Notes under the pieces: generated by a model
Told to the model about the DNA's origin: nothing
What the model saw: the letters and a program-made list of their open reading frames with translations, nothing else
Databases searched by the model: none
Source of the DNA: an uncultured Oscillospiraceae bacterium
GTDB lineage: Bacteria; Bacillota; Clostridia; Oscillospirales; Oscillospiraceae
Direction of reading: 5' to 3'
Assembly: GCA_947627745.1 (NCBI GenBank)
Contig: CANQXH010000002.1
Span: forward strand, 1-63,191
Length of the DNA: 63,191 nt
Shown here: piece after piece, positions 16,146-25,238 of the stretch
Layout: every line of letters begins with the position of its first letter
How positions within the stretch are numbered: position 1 is the first letter of the stretch
Position numbers and translations under genes: made by a program

Positions 16146-16174
16146 GAATGTTTGCCCTGCCTGGGACATACCAT
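16146..16174 (+). promoter_or_regulatory. Sigma-E-type sporulation promoter of spoIVA
   Basis: GAATGTT (16146-16152), 14-nt spacer, CATACCAT (16167-16174). This matches the Bacillus sigma-E consensus (GMATATT, N14, CATACAHT) at 13 of 15 positions with ideal spacing. spoIVA is a known sigma-E gene. Confidence 0.75.
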
Positions 16175-16186
16175 TGGGTAGACCGT

Positions 16187-16207
16187 GGCAGGAGCGGGCC
16201 TCCTGCC
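16187..16207 (+). other. Small hairpin in the spoIVA leader
   Basis: GGCAGGA (16187-16193) pairs with TCCTGCC (16201-16207). It ends 5 nt before the spoIVA RBS AAGGAGG; it may be a weak terminator for the ABC operon or may influence translation. Confidence 0.4.
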
Positions 16208-16225
16208 GGATTAAGGAGGCTGGCT

Positions 16226-17689
16226 ATGGAAAACATTTACCAGGATATTGCCGCCCGCACCGGCGGCAATATCTATATCGGCGTGGTGGGCCCTGTGCGT
16301 ACCGGCAAGTCCACCTTCATCAAGCGGGTCATGGAGGAACTGGTGATTCCCAACATCGACGACCCCTACCGGAAGGAGCGGGCCCGGGATGAGCTGCCCC
16401 AGAGCGGCTCCGGCAAGACCATCATGACCTCGGAGCCCAAATTCGTGCCGGAGGAGGCGGTGGAGATCTGCCCCGACGGCACCGCCCGGCTGTCCGTTCG
16501 GATGATCGACTCCGTGGGCTACATGGTGTCCGGCGCGGTGGGAGCCGAGGAAAACGGCGTGCCCCGGATGGTCACCACCCCCTGGTTCGACCAGGAGATT
16601 CCCATGACCCAGGCGGCGGAGCTGGGCACCAAAAAGGTGATGGAGGACCACTGCTCCGTGGGCATTCTGGTGACCACCGACGGCTCCATTACGGACATTC
16701 CCCGGGAGGACTATCTGGAGGCGGAGGAGCGGGCGATCCGGGACATGACCGCTACGGGAAAGCCCTTCCTGGTGGTGGTCAATTCCCGCACGCCCCAGTC
16801 CGAAGATGCCCGGCAGGTGCGCCGCTCCCTGGCGGAGACCTGGGGCGTGCCGGTGATGACGGCGGACTGCCAGGCCATGGATGTGGGGGTCATCAATCAG
16901 CTGCTGCGGGCGCTGCTCTATGCCTTCCCCATGCGGGAGCTGCGGGTGTATATGCCCAGGTGGATGGATGTTTTGGAGCCGGAGCACCCGGTGAAGGCCG
17001 CGCTGTACGAGGCCCTGCTCCAGCGGGCGGGGGAGATCGCCACGCTGGGCCAGGCGGAGGCGAGCCTGATGAAGCTCAAGGAGATGGAGCAGGTCCTGGA
17101 TTTCTCCATCCGGGAGGTGGATTTGGCCACCGGTACCGTCTCCTGCGCCCTGGGATTCCCGGAGAAGCTGTTCTATGACATTCTGACCGCCAAGGCCGGG
17201 GTCCCCATCCAGAACGACGGGCAGCTGATCTCCCTGCTGGCGGAGCTGTCGCAAGTGAAGCGGGAGTACGACAAGATTTCCGACGCTCTGGCGGCGGTGA
17301 AGGCCACGGGCTACGGGATCGTCATGCCCACCGCCGAGGAGATGACCCTGGAGACCCCGGAGATCGTCCGGAAGGGCGGCGCCTTCGGCGTCAAGCTGAA
17401 GGCCGGCGCCCCCTCCATCCATATGCTCCGGGTGGATATCGACACGGAGATCAGCCCCATGGTGGGGGACGAAAAGCAGTCCAAGGATCTGATCGCCTTC
17501 CTCTCCGGGGAGGACCCGGAAAAGCTGTGGCAGAGCAATATTTTCGGGAAATCCGTCTATGAGCTGATCCAGGAGGGGCTGAATACCAAGCTGGTGCGGA
17601 CCCCGGAGGATGTCCGGGCCAAGTTCCGGGGGAGCCTGACCCGGATCGTCAACGAGGGGGCCACGGGCCTGATCTGCCTGATTTTGTAA
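16226..17689 (+). CDS. spoIVA: Stage IV sporulation protein A (spore coat ATPase)
   Basis: Self-assembling ATPase forming the basement layer of the spore coat on the forespore outer membrane. 487 aa, near the usual 492. Walker A GPVRTGKST is at 22-30; the start at 16226 follows AAGGAGG. The extreme C-terminus (GATGLICLIL) is the conserved tail needed for targeting by SpoVM in Bacillus. The upstream sigma-E-type promoter fits mother-cell expression. A marker that the organism forms endospores. Confidence 0.98.
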   Translation: MENIYQDIAARTGGNIYIGVVGPVRTGKSTFIKRVMEELVIPNIDDPYRKERARDELPQSGSGKTIMTSEPKFVPEEAVEICPDGTARLSVRMIDSVGYMVSGAVGAEENGVPRMVTTPWFDQEIPMTQAAELGTKKVMEDHCSVGILVTTDGSITDIPREDYLEAEERAIRDMTATGKPFLVVVNSRTPQSEDARQVRRSLAETWGVPVMTADCQAMDVGVINQLLRALLYAFPMRELRVYMPRWMDVLEPEHPVKAALYEALLQRAGEIATLGQAEASLMKLKEMEQVLDFSIREVDLATGTVSCALGFPEKLFYDILTAKAGVPIQNDGQLISLLAELSQVKREYDKISDALAAVKATGYGIVMPTAEEMTLETPEIVRKGGAFGVKLKAGAPSIHMLRVDIDTEISPMVGDEKQSKDLIAFLSGEDPEKLWQSNIFGKSVYELIQEGLNTKLVRTPEDVRAKFRGSLTRIVNEGATGLICLIL

Positions 17690-17699
17690 CGTGAAAGCC

Positions 17700-17734
17700 G
17701 CGGCGTCCCGAGAGCGGGGCGCCGCGCCGGTTTA
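17700..17734 (+). terminator. Terminator after spoIVA
   Basis: GCGGCGTCCC (17700-17709), loop GAGAGC, GGGGCGCCGC (17716-17725), then GCCGG and TTTATT. Confidence 0.7.
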
Positions 17735-17737
17735 TTC

Positions 17738-17766
17738 TTGACATTTCAGGCGGAGCGTTGTAATAT
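17738..17766 (+). promoter_or_regulatory. SigA promoter of the PH-domain gene
   Basis: TTGACA (17738-17743), 17-nt spacer, TAATAT (17761-17766), 35 nt before the ATG. Confidence 0.8.
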
Positions 17767-17800
17767 ATATACATTAAATATATAGAAGGAGGCTGCCGTC

Positions 17801-18196
17801 ATGGAGCAAACCTATCTGTGGTCGGACCGGAAGCGTTTTATGGGAATGCCCCTGAGCTTTACCCGTTACGCCCTGTCGGAGGATCGGCTGTTTATGAGCC
17901 AGGGGTTCCTGAATCTGAAGGATGAGGAAGTTCTGCTCTACCGGGTCCGGGACGTTACCACCAGCCGCAGCCTTTGGCAGCGGATGTTCGGCGTGGGCAC
18001 CGTTACGGTCATGTCCTCGGACAAGACCCAGCCCACCCTGGTGCTGAAAAACGTCAAGGACCCCATGGCCTTTAAGGAGCTGCTCCACAAGCAGGTGGAG
18101 ATCATGAAGGACAAGCGCCGGGCCCGTCTGGCGGGAATGATCACACCTGTGGATGCCCTGGAATCCATGGACGATCGGGAAGGGCAGGAGGACTGA
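17801..18196 (+). CDS. Bacterial PH-domain protein
   Basis: 131-aa soluble protein built around one bacterial PH-like (bPH2) domain: YALSEDRLFMSQGFL, then a YRVRDVTTSRSLWQRMFG stretch typical of the YdbS/YdbT family. Most relatives carry two N-terminal membrane spans; this one has none. The charged tail (about 105-131) is predicted helical. Role unknown; it has its own SigA promoter and the next gene follows its terminator. Confidence 0.75.
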   Translation: MEQTYLWSDRKRFMGMPLSFTRYALSEDRLFMSQGFLNLKDEEVLLYRVRDVTTSRSLWQRMFGVGTVTVMSSDKTQPTLVLKNVKDPMAFKELLHKQVEIMKDKRRARLAGMITPVDALESMDDREGQED

Positions 18197-18201
18197 TTTT
18201 T

Positions 18202-18231
18202 CGCGCCGTCCGGCAGGGCGGCGCGTTTTTT
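18202..18231 (+). terminator. Terminator after the PH-domain gene
   Basis: CGCGCCGTCC (18202-18211), loop GGCA, GGGCGGCGCG (18216-18225), six T. The RBS of the next gene (TTAGGAGG) overlaps the T tract. Confidence 0.85.
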
Positions 18232-18244
18232 AGGAGGCGGGACC

Positions 18245-19321
18245 ATGGCCGATATACTGGATTATCTCCGCTGGCGGGGGGACGTGCCCTTTTCCAAAAT
18301 AGGCGTCAACCCGGTGGATGCGCTGATCTTTTCTACACTAAGTTATGTAAACTTCACAGATTTTTTGCCCCAGGAACCGGGGGATGGGATCCCCCTGGGG
18401 GAGGCGGTTCCCCGGCTGCTGGAGGCCTCCGACATCCAAGGGCGGATTCGGGTCAAGTCCGATCTTCCGCTTCTGCGGGCCCTGGCGGAGTCGCCCCGGT
18501 TTGCCGACGCGGAGCTGACCTTCTACCAGGATGTGCTGCTGCCCCGGGAGCAGACCCAGTTTGCCGCCCTCACCGCCATTTTGGGGGACGGCAGCGCCTT
18601 CGCGGCCTTCCGGGGGACGGATCACTCCCTGGTGGGCTGGAAGGAAGACTTCAATATGTGCTTCCAGGACGCGATACCGGCTCAGGAGCTGGGGCTAAAG
18701 TATCTTCTGCGCCTGGCGGGGTCTTTCCCCGGCGTTCTCCGGCTGACGGGCCACTCCAAGGGCGGCAACGTGGCGGTGTACGCCGCGTCCCTCTGTACGG
18801 AAGCGGTCCAGGACCGGATCGCCGGGGTCTACAATCAGGACGGCCCGGGCTTTACGGAAAAAATGATGAAAAACCCCGGCTACCGCCGGATGGTGCCCAA
18901 GATCCACACCTATATTCCCCAATCCTCTCTGATCGGCATGCTTTTGGAGCACGACGAGCCCTTCACCGTGATCCGCAGCCGGCAGATCGGCGGGGTGATG
19001 CAGCACGACCCCTACACCTGGGAGGTGCTGGGGCCGGATCTGGTTCGCGCGGAACAGACCACCGCCGACTCCCAGTTTATCGACAAGACCATCAAAACTT
19101 GGCTGGCCGGGATGACCCAGGAGCAGCGCAACGCCTTTTTTGACAGCCTTTACGCCCTGATTACCGAGGCTGGCGCGGACTATACCAACCAGCTGGCCCA
19201 GCCTAAGCGGCTGCTGGCCTATGTCCGCACCCTCAGCGCCGACGAGGAAATGCGCGCGCTGATTCTAGACCAGCTGACCAAACTGTACCGTGCCGCCCGG
19301 CAGACCCAGCAGGGAAATTGA
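18245..19321 (+). CDS. DUF2974 (Mbeg1-like) alpha/beta hydrolase
   Basis: 358-aa cytosolic protein of the DUF2974 family, an alpha/beta hydrolase group common in Firmicutes. The nucleophile elbow GHSKGGN places the catalytic serine at 171; FRGTDHSLVGWKED is the lipase-like stretch before it. Substrate and role are unknown. The T tract of the upstream terminator abuts its RBS, so some read-through coupling is possible. A modular intergenic repeat begins 24 nt after the stop. Confidence 0.85.
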   Translation: MADILDYLRWRGDVPFSKIGVNPVDALIFSTLSYVNFTDFLPQEPGDGIPLGEAVPRLLEASDIQGRIRVKSDLPLLRALAESPRFADAELTFYQDVLLPREQTQFAALTAILGDGSAFAAFRGTDHSLVGWKEDFNMCFQDAIPAQELGLKYLLRLAGSFPGVLRLTGHSKGGNVAVYAASLCTEAVQDRIAGVYNQDGPGFTEKMMKNPGYRRMVPKIHTYIPQSSLIGMLLEHDEPFTVIRSRQIGGVMQHDPYTWEVLGPDLVRAEQTTADSQFIDKTIKTWLAGMTQEQRNAFFDSLYALITEAGADYTNQLAQPKRLLAYVRTLSADEEMRALILDQLTKLYRAARQTQQGN

Positions 19322-19344
19322 CCTGCCGCTCTTTCGGGCGGCGA

Positions 19345-19460
19345 GCCGCCGCGGCCAATACGCACCGGGACAGGAGCTAATCGTTCCATCTGTTGGGCAC
19401 GCCCGGTAGCATTCTTGCGTGCGAGACTAGAAATGAACCCCCAGCCGCTCCGGCTGGGGG
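19345..19460 (+). repeat. Modular intergenic repeat, copy A (ends in a terminator hairpin)
   Basis: Order: GCCGCCGCGGCCAATACG (19345-19362), a core GCACCGGGAC ... TCGTTCCATCTGTTGGGC, ACGCCCGGTA, a CTTGCGTGC tail, then the hairpin CCCCCAGCCG (19438-19447)/CGGCTGGGGG (19451-19460). Every module recurs in the purA-downstream copy at 59886-60062. Not coding. Confidence 0.8.
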
Positions 19461-19466
19461 TTGCCG

Positions 19467-19497
19467 CCGCTCGGCGTGCCGGAGCGGTATTTTTTTC
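19467..19497 (+). terminator. Second terminator upstream of yfhO
   Basis: CCGCTCGGC (19467-19475) with GCCGGAGCGG (19478-19487, one bulge), followed by TAT and seven T. Confidence 0.75.
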
Positions 19498-19506
19498 TGG
19501 AATATC

Positions 19507-19535
19507 TTTACTGTTGCGGCAAACTGTGGTACAAT
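19507..19535 (+). promoter_or_regulatory. SigA promoter of the YfhO gene
   Basis: TTTACT (19507-19512), 17-nt spacer, TACAAT (19530-19535), 32 nt before the ATG. Confidence 0.65.
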
Positions 19536-19566
19536 ACTATATTATTGCGGACCGGAGGAACGGTTT

Positions 19567-22257
19567 ATGAAGCTGCCACGACTGGATCGTGTAAAGAAAA
19601 TTAAATGGAATTACCTGGCTCTGGCGTTCTGCATTCCCTTCGTGGGCATGCTGGGCGTGATGATCTTCAGCCAGTATGTGCCCTTCGGCAGGTATTCCAT
19701 GCTCTATTCCGATATGTACCACCAGTACTATCCCTTCTTTGTTACCTTCCGGGACGCGCTGCGCTCCGGCAAGGGGCTGTTCTACACCTGGAGCGTGGGC
19801 ATGGGGATGGATTATTTGGGGCTGATCTCCTACTATCTGGCGTCGCCTCTGAATTTACTTTCCGTGCTGGTGCCGGAGAACCTGCTGCTGCCCTATTTCG
19901 CCATGCTGATGCCCATCAAGCTGGGGCTGGCCGGGCTGGCCTTCGCCTGGTTTTTGAAAAAGACCTTCCGGCGGGAGGACCTGTCCATCTCCCTGTTTGG
20001 CGGGCTCTACGCCCTGTGCGCCTGGGCCCTGGGCTACCAGTGGAACGTGATGTGGCTGGACACCTTTGCCCTGCTGCCGGTGGTGGCGGTGGGCACCGTG
20101 GCGCTGCTGCGGGACAAAAAGTTCGTCCTTTATACCGTTTCCCTGTTTCTCTCCATCTTTACCAACTATTATATCGGCCTGTTCACCTGCATTTTTGTCT
20201 TTCTTCTGTTCTTCTGCTATGAGATCTGCCGTTTTCGGGGGATCAAGCGGTTCTTTGCCGACCTGGTTCGGATCGCCTGCTTCTCCGTTCTGGCCATCGG
20301 CATGACCGCCATTTTGGAAATTCCGGCTCTGGCGGCGCTGCAAAACACCTACTCGGCGGTGAACAATTTCCCCGAGGGATTTCGGCTGAACATCGCCAGC
20401 GAGGCCACTTGGAAAGGGCTGCTGGACGCCATGCGCCAGGTGGCGGGGAATATGGCCGGCGGTGTGGAGCCAACCTTTAAGGAGGGGCTGCCCAATCTGT
20501 ACTGCGGCGTGGGATCCATCTTCTTTGGATTTCTGTTTCTAACCGCCAAGCGGGTCAAGCTGCGGGACAAGCTCTGTGCCCTGGCCCTGCTGATTTTCTT
20601 CATGCTCAGCTTCATCATCCGGCAGCTGGACTATATCTGGCACGGCTTCCACTTCACCAATATGATCCCTTACCGGTTCAGCTTCCTGTTCAGCTTTGTA
20701 CTGTTGTACATGGCCTATCGGGCTTACCTGATGCGGCGGGTGTTCCAGCTCTGGCAGTATTTCCTGGGGTTGTCCCTGACGCTGGCGGTGCTGGCCTGCT
20801 CCAACCAGCGGAGCGACCCGGTGTTCCTGATCTACAACCTGGCGTTTCTGTTTTTGTATTTGGCCATCGTTGTCTACGGGAACCACAACAGTCCCATCCG
20901 CCGGGACGCCGAGCCGGAGGAGCGCCAGGCCCACCTGGCGGACCGGATCCGCCGCCGGGAGTTGTCCGGGCAGCTGCTTCTGGGCCTGTTCGCCCTGGAG
21001 CTGGTGGCCAATCTGGTGAACTTCGGAGTTTATTTTCCGGGCGTCGGCGTTTCCAATTACCCCAGCGGGAAGGAGTACGCCGCCTCTATGATCCGCTATA
21101 TGAAGGAGCGGGAGCAGGATAACCTCTTTTACCGGGCGGAGGTCACCCATTCCCAGACCCTCAACGACGGGGCCCTCAACGGGTACAACGGCGTTTCCAC
21201 CTTCACCAGCTCCGCCAACGTCAAGGTGACGCTGTTTATGCAGGCCCTGGGCTACGGGGCAAGGAACACCTATAACCGGTACTGCTTTGAGGAGTCCTCT
21301 CCGGTGGCGAACCTGTTTTTGGGGCTCAAATATATGCTGGAGCGGGACGGCAGGGTGGAGGAAAACAACTATTTTGACGAGGTCCACCACTACGGCAACG
21401 TCTATCTGCTGGAAAACAATGCCTACCTGCCGCTGGGTTTTCTGGCGGATACCCAGCTGTCCAACGTCCAATTTTCCACCCAGGAGGACCGGTTCACCCT
21501 GCAAAATGAGCTGCTGCGGGCCGCCTCCGGCATCACCGGGGATGTCTGGGACCGGCCGGGCACCAATACCCAGCTGTTTTTCTCGGACACCGCCACCATC
21601 ACCAACCAGTCCGGCAACTATTGCGCCTACGAAACGGAGGAAACTTCCGCTACCGTGACCTATGAGTATCAGGTGGACCGGGAGGGGCTGCTCTGCGTCT
21701 TTTTGGATCTTTCCAAGAGCAAAAACTTCTCCTTCTGGCTGAACGGAGCGGAGCTGTACAGCGAATCTTACAGCCTTCCCCAGATGTTGGCGGTCAGCCA
21801 GGTGTCGCCTGGGGACACGGTGCAGGTGCGCTTCAACTGTGATGCCCAGGAGAACGGCACCATCAATCTCCGGGCGGGAATCCTGAATGAGGAGATATTC
21901 CGGCAGGCCTATGAGGTGCTCTCCGCATGCCCTCTGGAGCTCACTTCCTTCCAGACCACCCGGCTGGCCGGCTCCATCCGCTGCGACCGGGACGGGCTGC
22001 TCTACACCTCGATCCCCCAGGACGGGAACTGGCATGTGACCGTGGACGGCGCGGAGGTCTCCACGGTGCTGGTGGGCGGCGCCATGTGCGGCGTGCCCAT
22101 CACGGAGGGAGATCACACGGTGGTTTTCACCTACCGCAACGACGCGTTCTCCCTGGGCTGGAAGATCAGCGCCCTGTGCGCCGCGATTTTCATGGGAGCG
22201 GTATTTTTGCGATACCGTCCCAAGTCCCTCAAGGGACGATACGAACACGCTGAATAA
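19567..22257 (+). CDS. YfhO family membrane protein (GT-C glycosyltransferase-like)
   Basis: 896-aa protein with about 13 membrane segments in the first 550 residues and a large extracytoplasmic beta-rich C-terminal part ending in one more span. YfhO proteins are GT-C-fold enzymes; Bacillus and Listeria relatives glycosylate lipoteichoic acid or related polymers. The start follows CGGAGGA; a longer frame crosses the promoter and is rejected. The DMYHQYYPFF motif in the first outer loop carries the acidic residue expected at a GT-C catalytic site. Acceptor unknown. Confidence 0.88.
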   Translation: MKLPRLDRVKKIKWNYLALAFCIPFVGMLGVMIFSQYVPFGRYSMLYSDMYHQYYPFFVTFRDALRSGKGLFYTWSVGMGMDYLGLISYYLASPLNLLSVLVPENLLLPYFAMLMPIKLGLAGLAFAWFLKKTFRREDLSISLFGGLYALCAWALGYQWNVMWLDTFALLPVVAVGTVALLRDKKFVLYTVSLFLSIFTNYYIGLFTCIFVFLLFFCYEICRFRGIKRFFADLVRIACFSVLAIGMTAILEIPALAALQNTYSAVNNFPEGFRLNIASEATWKGLLDAMRQVAGNMAGGVEPTFKEGLPNLYCGVGSIFFGFLFLTAKRVKLRDKLCALALLIFFMLSFIIRQLDYIWHGFHFTNMIPYRFSFLFSFVLLYMAYRAYLMRRVFQLWQYFLGLSLTLAVLACSNQRSDPVFLIYNLAFLFLYLAIVVYGNHNSPIRRDAEPEERQAHLADRIRRRELSGQLLLGLFALELVANLVNFGVYFPGVGVSNYPSGKEYAASMIRYMKEREQDNLFYRAEVTHSQTLNDGALNGYNGVSTFTSSANVKVTLFMQALGYGARNTYNRYCFEESSPVANLFLGLKYMLERDGRVEENNYFDEVHHYGNVYLLENNAYLPLGFLADTQLSNVQFSTQEDRFTLQNELLRAASGITGDVWDRPGTNTQLFFSDTATITNQSGNYCAYETEETSATVTYEYQVDREGLLCVFLDLSKSKNFSFWLNGAELYSESYSLPQMLAVSQVSPGDTVQVRFNCDAQENGTINLRAGILNEEIFRQAYEVLSACPLELTSFQTTRLAGSIRCDRDGLLYTSIPQDGNWHVTVDGAEVSTVLVGGAMCGVPITEGDHTVVFTYRNDAFSLGWKISALCAAIFMGAVFLRYRPKSLKGRYEHAE

Positions 22258-22271
22258 ATAGGAGGATCTTC

Positions 22272-23603
22272 ATGGCAAAACCGTTGGTCGCCATTGTCGG
22301 CCGGCCCAATGTGGGAAAATCCATGCTGTTTAACAAGCTCACCGGCCGCCGGGTGTCCATTGTGGAGGATACCCCGGGCGTCACCCGGGACCGGATCTAC
22401 GCCGACTGCGAGTGGTGCGGAAAGACCTTTGCCCTGGTGGACACCGGGGGTATTGAGCCGGGAACGGACAGCGAGATGCTGAAATTTATGCGCCGCCAGG
22501 CGGAGATCGGCATCGAGCTGGCGGACTGCGTGGTTCTGGTCACGGACGTGCGGGCGGGCGTCACCGCCGCCGACCGGGACGTGGCGGCGCTGCTCCGCCG
22601 CTCGGGAAAGCCGGTGGCGGTGGCGGTAAACAAATGCGACGCCGTTGGCCCCACGGACCCGGCGGTGTATGAGTTCTACGACCTGGGATTCGGGGACCTG
22701 TTTGAGATCTCCGCCCTCCACGGCCACGGGACCGGCGATCTGCTGGACTGGTGCCTGGAGCAGTTTCCCCGGGAGGAGGAATCGGAGGAGACTTCCCCGG
22801 TGATCCAGGTGGCCATCGTGGGCAAGCCCAACGTGGGCAAGTCCAGCCTCCTGAACCGGATCTTGGGGGAGGAGCGGGTCATCGTTTCCAACGTGGCGGG
22901 TACCACCCGGGACGCCATTGACAGCGAGTTTGAAAACGAAACGGGCCGCTACCGCTTTATTGACACGGCCGGCATGCGCCGGAAGAGTAAGATCGACGAC
23001 GCCATCGAGCGCTATTCCAATATGCGGGCCATCAGCGCCATCGACCGGGCGGACGTGTGCCTGATCCTCATCGACGCCGGGGACGGCGTCACCGAGCAGG
23101 ACACCAAAATCGCCGGCCTGGTCCACGAGGCGGGGAAGGCCGCCATCATCGTGGTCAATAAGTGGGACGCGGTGGAGGACAAGCAGACCAACACCATGCG
23201 GGATCAGGAGGCGGCGGTGCGCCAAGGCCTGAGCTATATGACCTATGCCCCGGTGCTGTTTCTCTCCGCCCTGACGGGCCAGCGGGTGGAAAAGCTGTTT
23301 CCCCTGATCCAGTCTGTGTACGCGCAGAATAACAGCCGCATTACCACCGGCGCCCTGAACACGGTGCTGGCGGAGGCCACCGCCCGGGTGCAGCCGCCTA
23401 CCGACAAGGGCCGCCGCCTGAAGATCTACTATATGACCCAGGCGGGGACCAAGCCCCCCCATTTCGTCATTTTCTGCAACGATGCCCGGCTGTTCCACTT
23501 TTCCTACCAGCGGTATCTGGAAAATCAGATCCGCTCCGTTTTCGGGCTGGAGGGAACGCCCATCCGTATCACCATCCGCCAAAAGGGCGACAAGGAGGAA
23601 TAG
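22272..23603 (+). CDS. der: Ribosome biogenesis GTPase Der (EngA)
   Basis: Essential double GTPase for 50S assembly, 443 aa. Two tandem G domains are visible: GRPNVGKS at 10-17 and GKPNVGKS at 184-191, each followed by DTGG or DTAG, then a C-terminal KH-like domain from about 355. RBS AGGAGG. The start of an operon with plsY (3-nt gap) and gpsA (4-nt overlap), an arrangement common in Firmicutes. Confidence 0.98.
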   Translation: MAKPLVAIVGRPNVGKSMLFNKLTGRRVSIVEDTPGVTRDRIYADCEWCGKTFALVDTGGIEPGTDSEMLKFMRRQAEIGIELADCVVLVTDVRAGVTAADRDVAALLRRSGKPVAVAVNKCDAVGPTDPAVYEFYDLGFGDLFEISALHGHGTGDLLDWCLEQFPREEESEETSPVIQVAIVGKPNVGKSSLLNRILGEERVIVSNVAGTTRDAIDSEFENETGRYRFIDTAGMRRKSKIDDAIERYSNMRAISAIDRADVCLILIDAGDGVTEQDTKIAGLVHEAGKAAIIVVNKWDAVEDKQTNTMRDQEAAVRQGLSYMTYAPVLFLSALTGQRVEKLFPLIQSVYAQNNSRITTGALNTVLAEATARVQPPTDKGRRLKIYYMTQAGTKPPHFVIFCNDARLFHFSYQRYLENQIRSVFGLEGTPIRITIRQKGDKEE

Positions 23604-23606
23604 TCC

Positions 23607-24233
23607 ATGTGGTATCCGATCCTGATCGGGGCGCTGTGCGCCTATTTTCTGGGGAATCTCAACGGCGCGGTGAATATCTCCCATCTGATGGTCCACGAGG
23701 ATGTCCGTGCCCACGGCAGCGGCAACGCCGGCCTGACCAACTTTGCCCGGAACTACGGCGGCTGGGGCACGGCCTTGGTGCTGGTGGTGGACGGGGGCAA
23801 GGCGGTGCTGGCCTGTCTGCTGGGAGGACTGCTGCTGGCGCCCTACGGCCTGGAGCTGGAGGGCCGGATGCTGGGCGCGGTGGCGGTGTCCCTGGGCCAT
23901 GATTTTCCGGCCCTGCTGGGCTTTAAAGGCGGCAAGGGCATTGTCTGCGGCTTCGCCGCCGCCATGGTCACCGACTGGCGGATCGGGCTCATGCTGCTGG
24001 CGCTGTTCGCCCTGTTCTATTTCACCACCGGGCTGGTCTCTCTAAGCTCGGTGGCGGGGGCGGCGGGGTTCATTGCCGGTTTCATCTGGCTGCACCACGA
24101 CCGGCCCTGGGTCCTGGCCGGCGGCATTTTCATGGGCCTGCTGGCCCTGTTCATGCACCGGGAGAACCTGAAGCGCCTGGTGAAGGGGGAGGAGAAAAAG
24201 ACCTCCCTGTTCCATAAGGAGGGCAAGTCATGA
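23607..24233 (+). CDS. plsY: Glycerol-3-phosphate acyltransferase PlsY
   Basis: Membrane enzyme that uses acyl-phosphate to make lysophosphatidic acid. The 208-aa product has five or six membrane spans and the signature GSGNAGLTN at 37-45. A later GGKG motif (FKGGKGI) is also conserved. The gene overlaps gpsA by 4 nt, and gpsA supplies its glycerol-3-phosphate, so the two consecutive steps are co-translated. Confidence 0.95.
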   Translation: MWYPILIGALCAYFLGNLNGAVNISHLMVHEDVRAHGSGNAGLTNFARNYGGWGTALVLVVDGGKAVLACLLGGLLLAPYGLELEGRMLGAVAVSLGHDFPALLGFKGGKGIVCGFAAAMVTDWRIGLMLLALFALFYFTTGLVSLSSVAGAAGFIAGFIWLHHDRPWVLAGGIFMGLLALFMHRENLKRLVKGEEKKTSLFHKEGKS

Positions 24234-25228
24234 GAGCTGCCGTGGTAGGCAGCGGCGGCTGGGGCACAGCTCTTGCCCTGCGGCTGCTGTATAACGGGCA
24301 CGACACCCTGCTCTGGTCCCACGATCCCCAAAAAGCGGAGCGGATGACCGTGAGCCGGGAGAATAACCGCTTGCCCGGCGTCCTCCTCCCGCCGGAGCTG
24401 GAGATCACCGCCCAGGAGGAACAGCTTTCCGACCGGGAGCTGGTAATCATCGCCAGCCCCTCCTTTCCGCTGCGGCAGATTTGCGCCCGGATCGCGCCAT
24501 ACCTGCGGGAAGACGCGGTGCTGATCTCCGTGACAAAGGGCATCGAGCCGGGAACCCTGCTGCGGATGAGCCAGGTGGTGGAGCAGGAGACCCACCGCCC
24601 GGTGACGGCCCTCACCGGCCCCAGCCATGCCGAGGAGGTTGCCCGGGGCATTCCCACGGGCTGCTTGGCGGCCAGCGCCCACCGGGAGCTGGCGGAATTT
24701 GCCCAGGACGCCCTGATGTCCGACGCCTTCCGGATCTATACCAGCCCGGACATTGTGGGCGCGGAGCTGGGAGGCGCTCTGAAAAACGTGATTGCCCTGT
24801 GCGCCGGGGTCTCCGATGGCCTGGGCTATGGAGACAATACCAAGGCCATGCTGATGACCCGGGGCCTGACGGAGATCGCCCGGCTGGGGGTGAGCATGGG
24901 GGCCTGCCGGGAGACCTTCGCCGGCCTGGCTGGGGTAGGGGACCTGATCGTTACCTGCACCTCCATGCACTCCCGGAACCGCCGGGCCGGGATCCTGATT
25001 GGCCAGGGGAAGACCCCCAAACAGGCCGTGGAGGAGATCGGCGCGGTGGTGGAGGGCTACTATGCCGCCCGTTCCGCCTGGGAGCTGAGCCGCCGCCAGG
25101 GCGTGGCCATGCCCATCTGCCAGGCGGCCTATGCGGTGCTGTACGAGAACGCGGATCCCCGGGAGGCCGTGCTGTCCCTGCTCCGGCGGCAGCGCCGGGC
25201 GGAGACCGAGGACGCCGGATGGCTTTAG
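24230..25228 (+). CDS. gpsA: NAD(P)H-dependent glycerol-3-phosphate dehydrogenase
   Basis: Cytosolic enzyme reducing dihydroxyacetone phosphate to sn-glycerol-3-phosphate for phospholipids. The nucleotide-binding loop GSGGWG is at 7-12; catalytic and substrate motifs TKGIEPGT, GPSHAEEVARG and ELGGALKNV are all present. The 332-aa length is normal. In Bacillus the der-gpsA order precedes spoIVA, a link broken here since spoIVA is 6 kb upstream. Confidence 0.97.
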   Translation: MRAAVVGSGGWGTALALRLLYNGHDTLLWSHDPQKAERMTVSRENNRLPGVLLPPELEITAQEEQLSDRELVIIASPSFPLRQICARIAPYLREDAVLISVTKGIEPGTLLRMSQVVEQETHRPVTALTGPSHAEEVARGIPTGCLAASAHRELAEFAQDALMSDAFRIYTSPDIVGAELGGALKNVIALCAGVSDGLGYGDNTKAMLMTRGLTEIARLGVSMGACRETFAGLAGVGDLIVTCTSMHSRNRRAGILIGQGKTPKQAVEEIGAVVEGYYAARSAWELSRRQGVAMPICQAAYAVLYENADPREAVLSLLRRQRRAETEDAGWL

Positions 25229-25238
25229 GAGGAACGGC

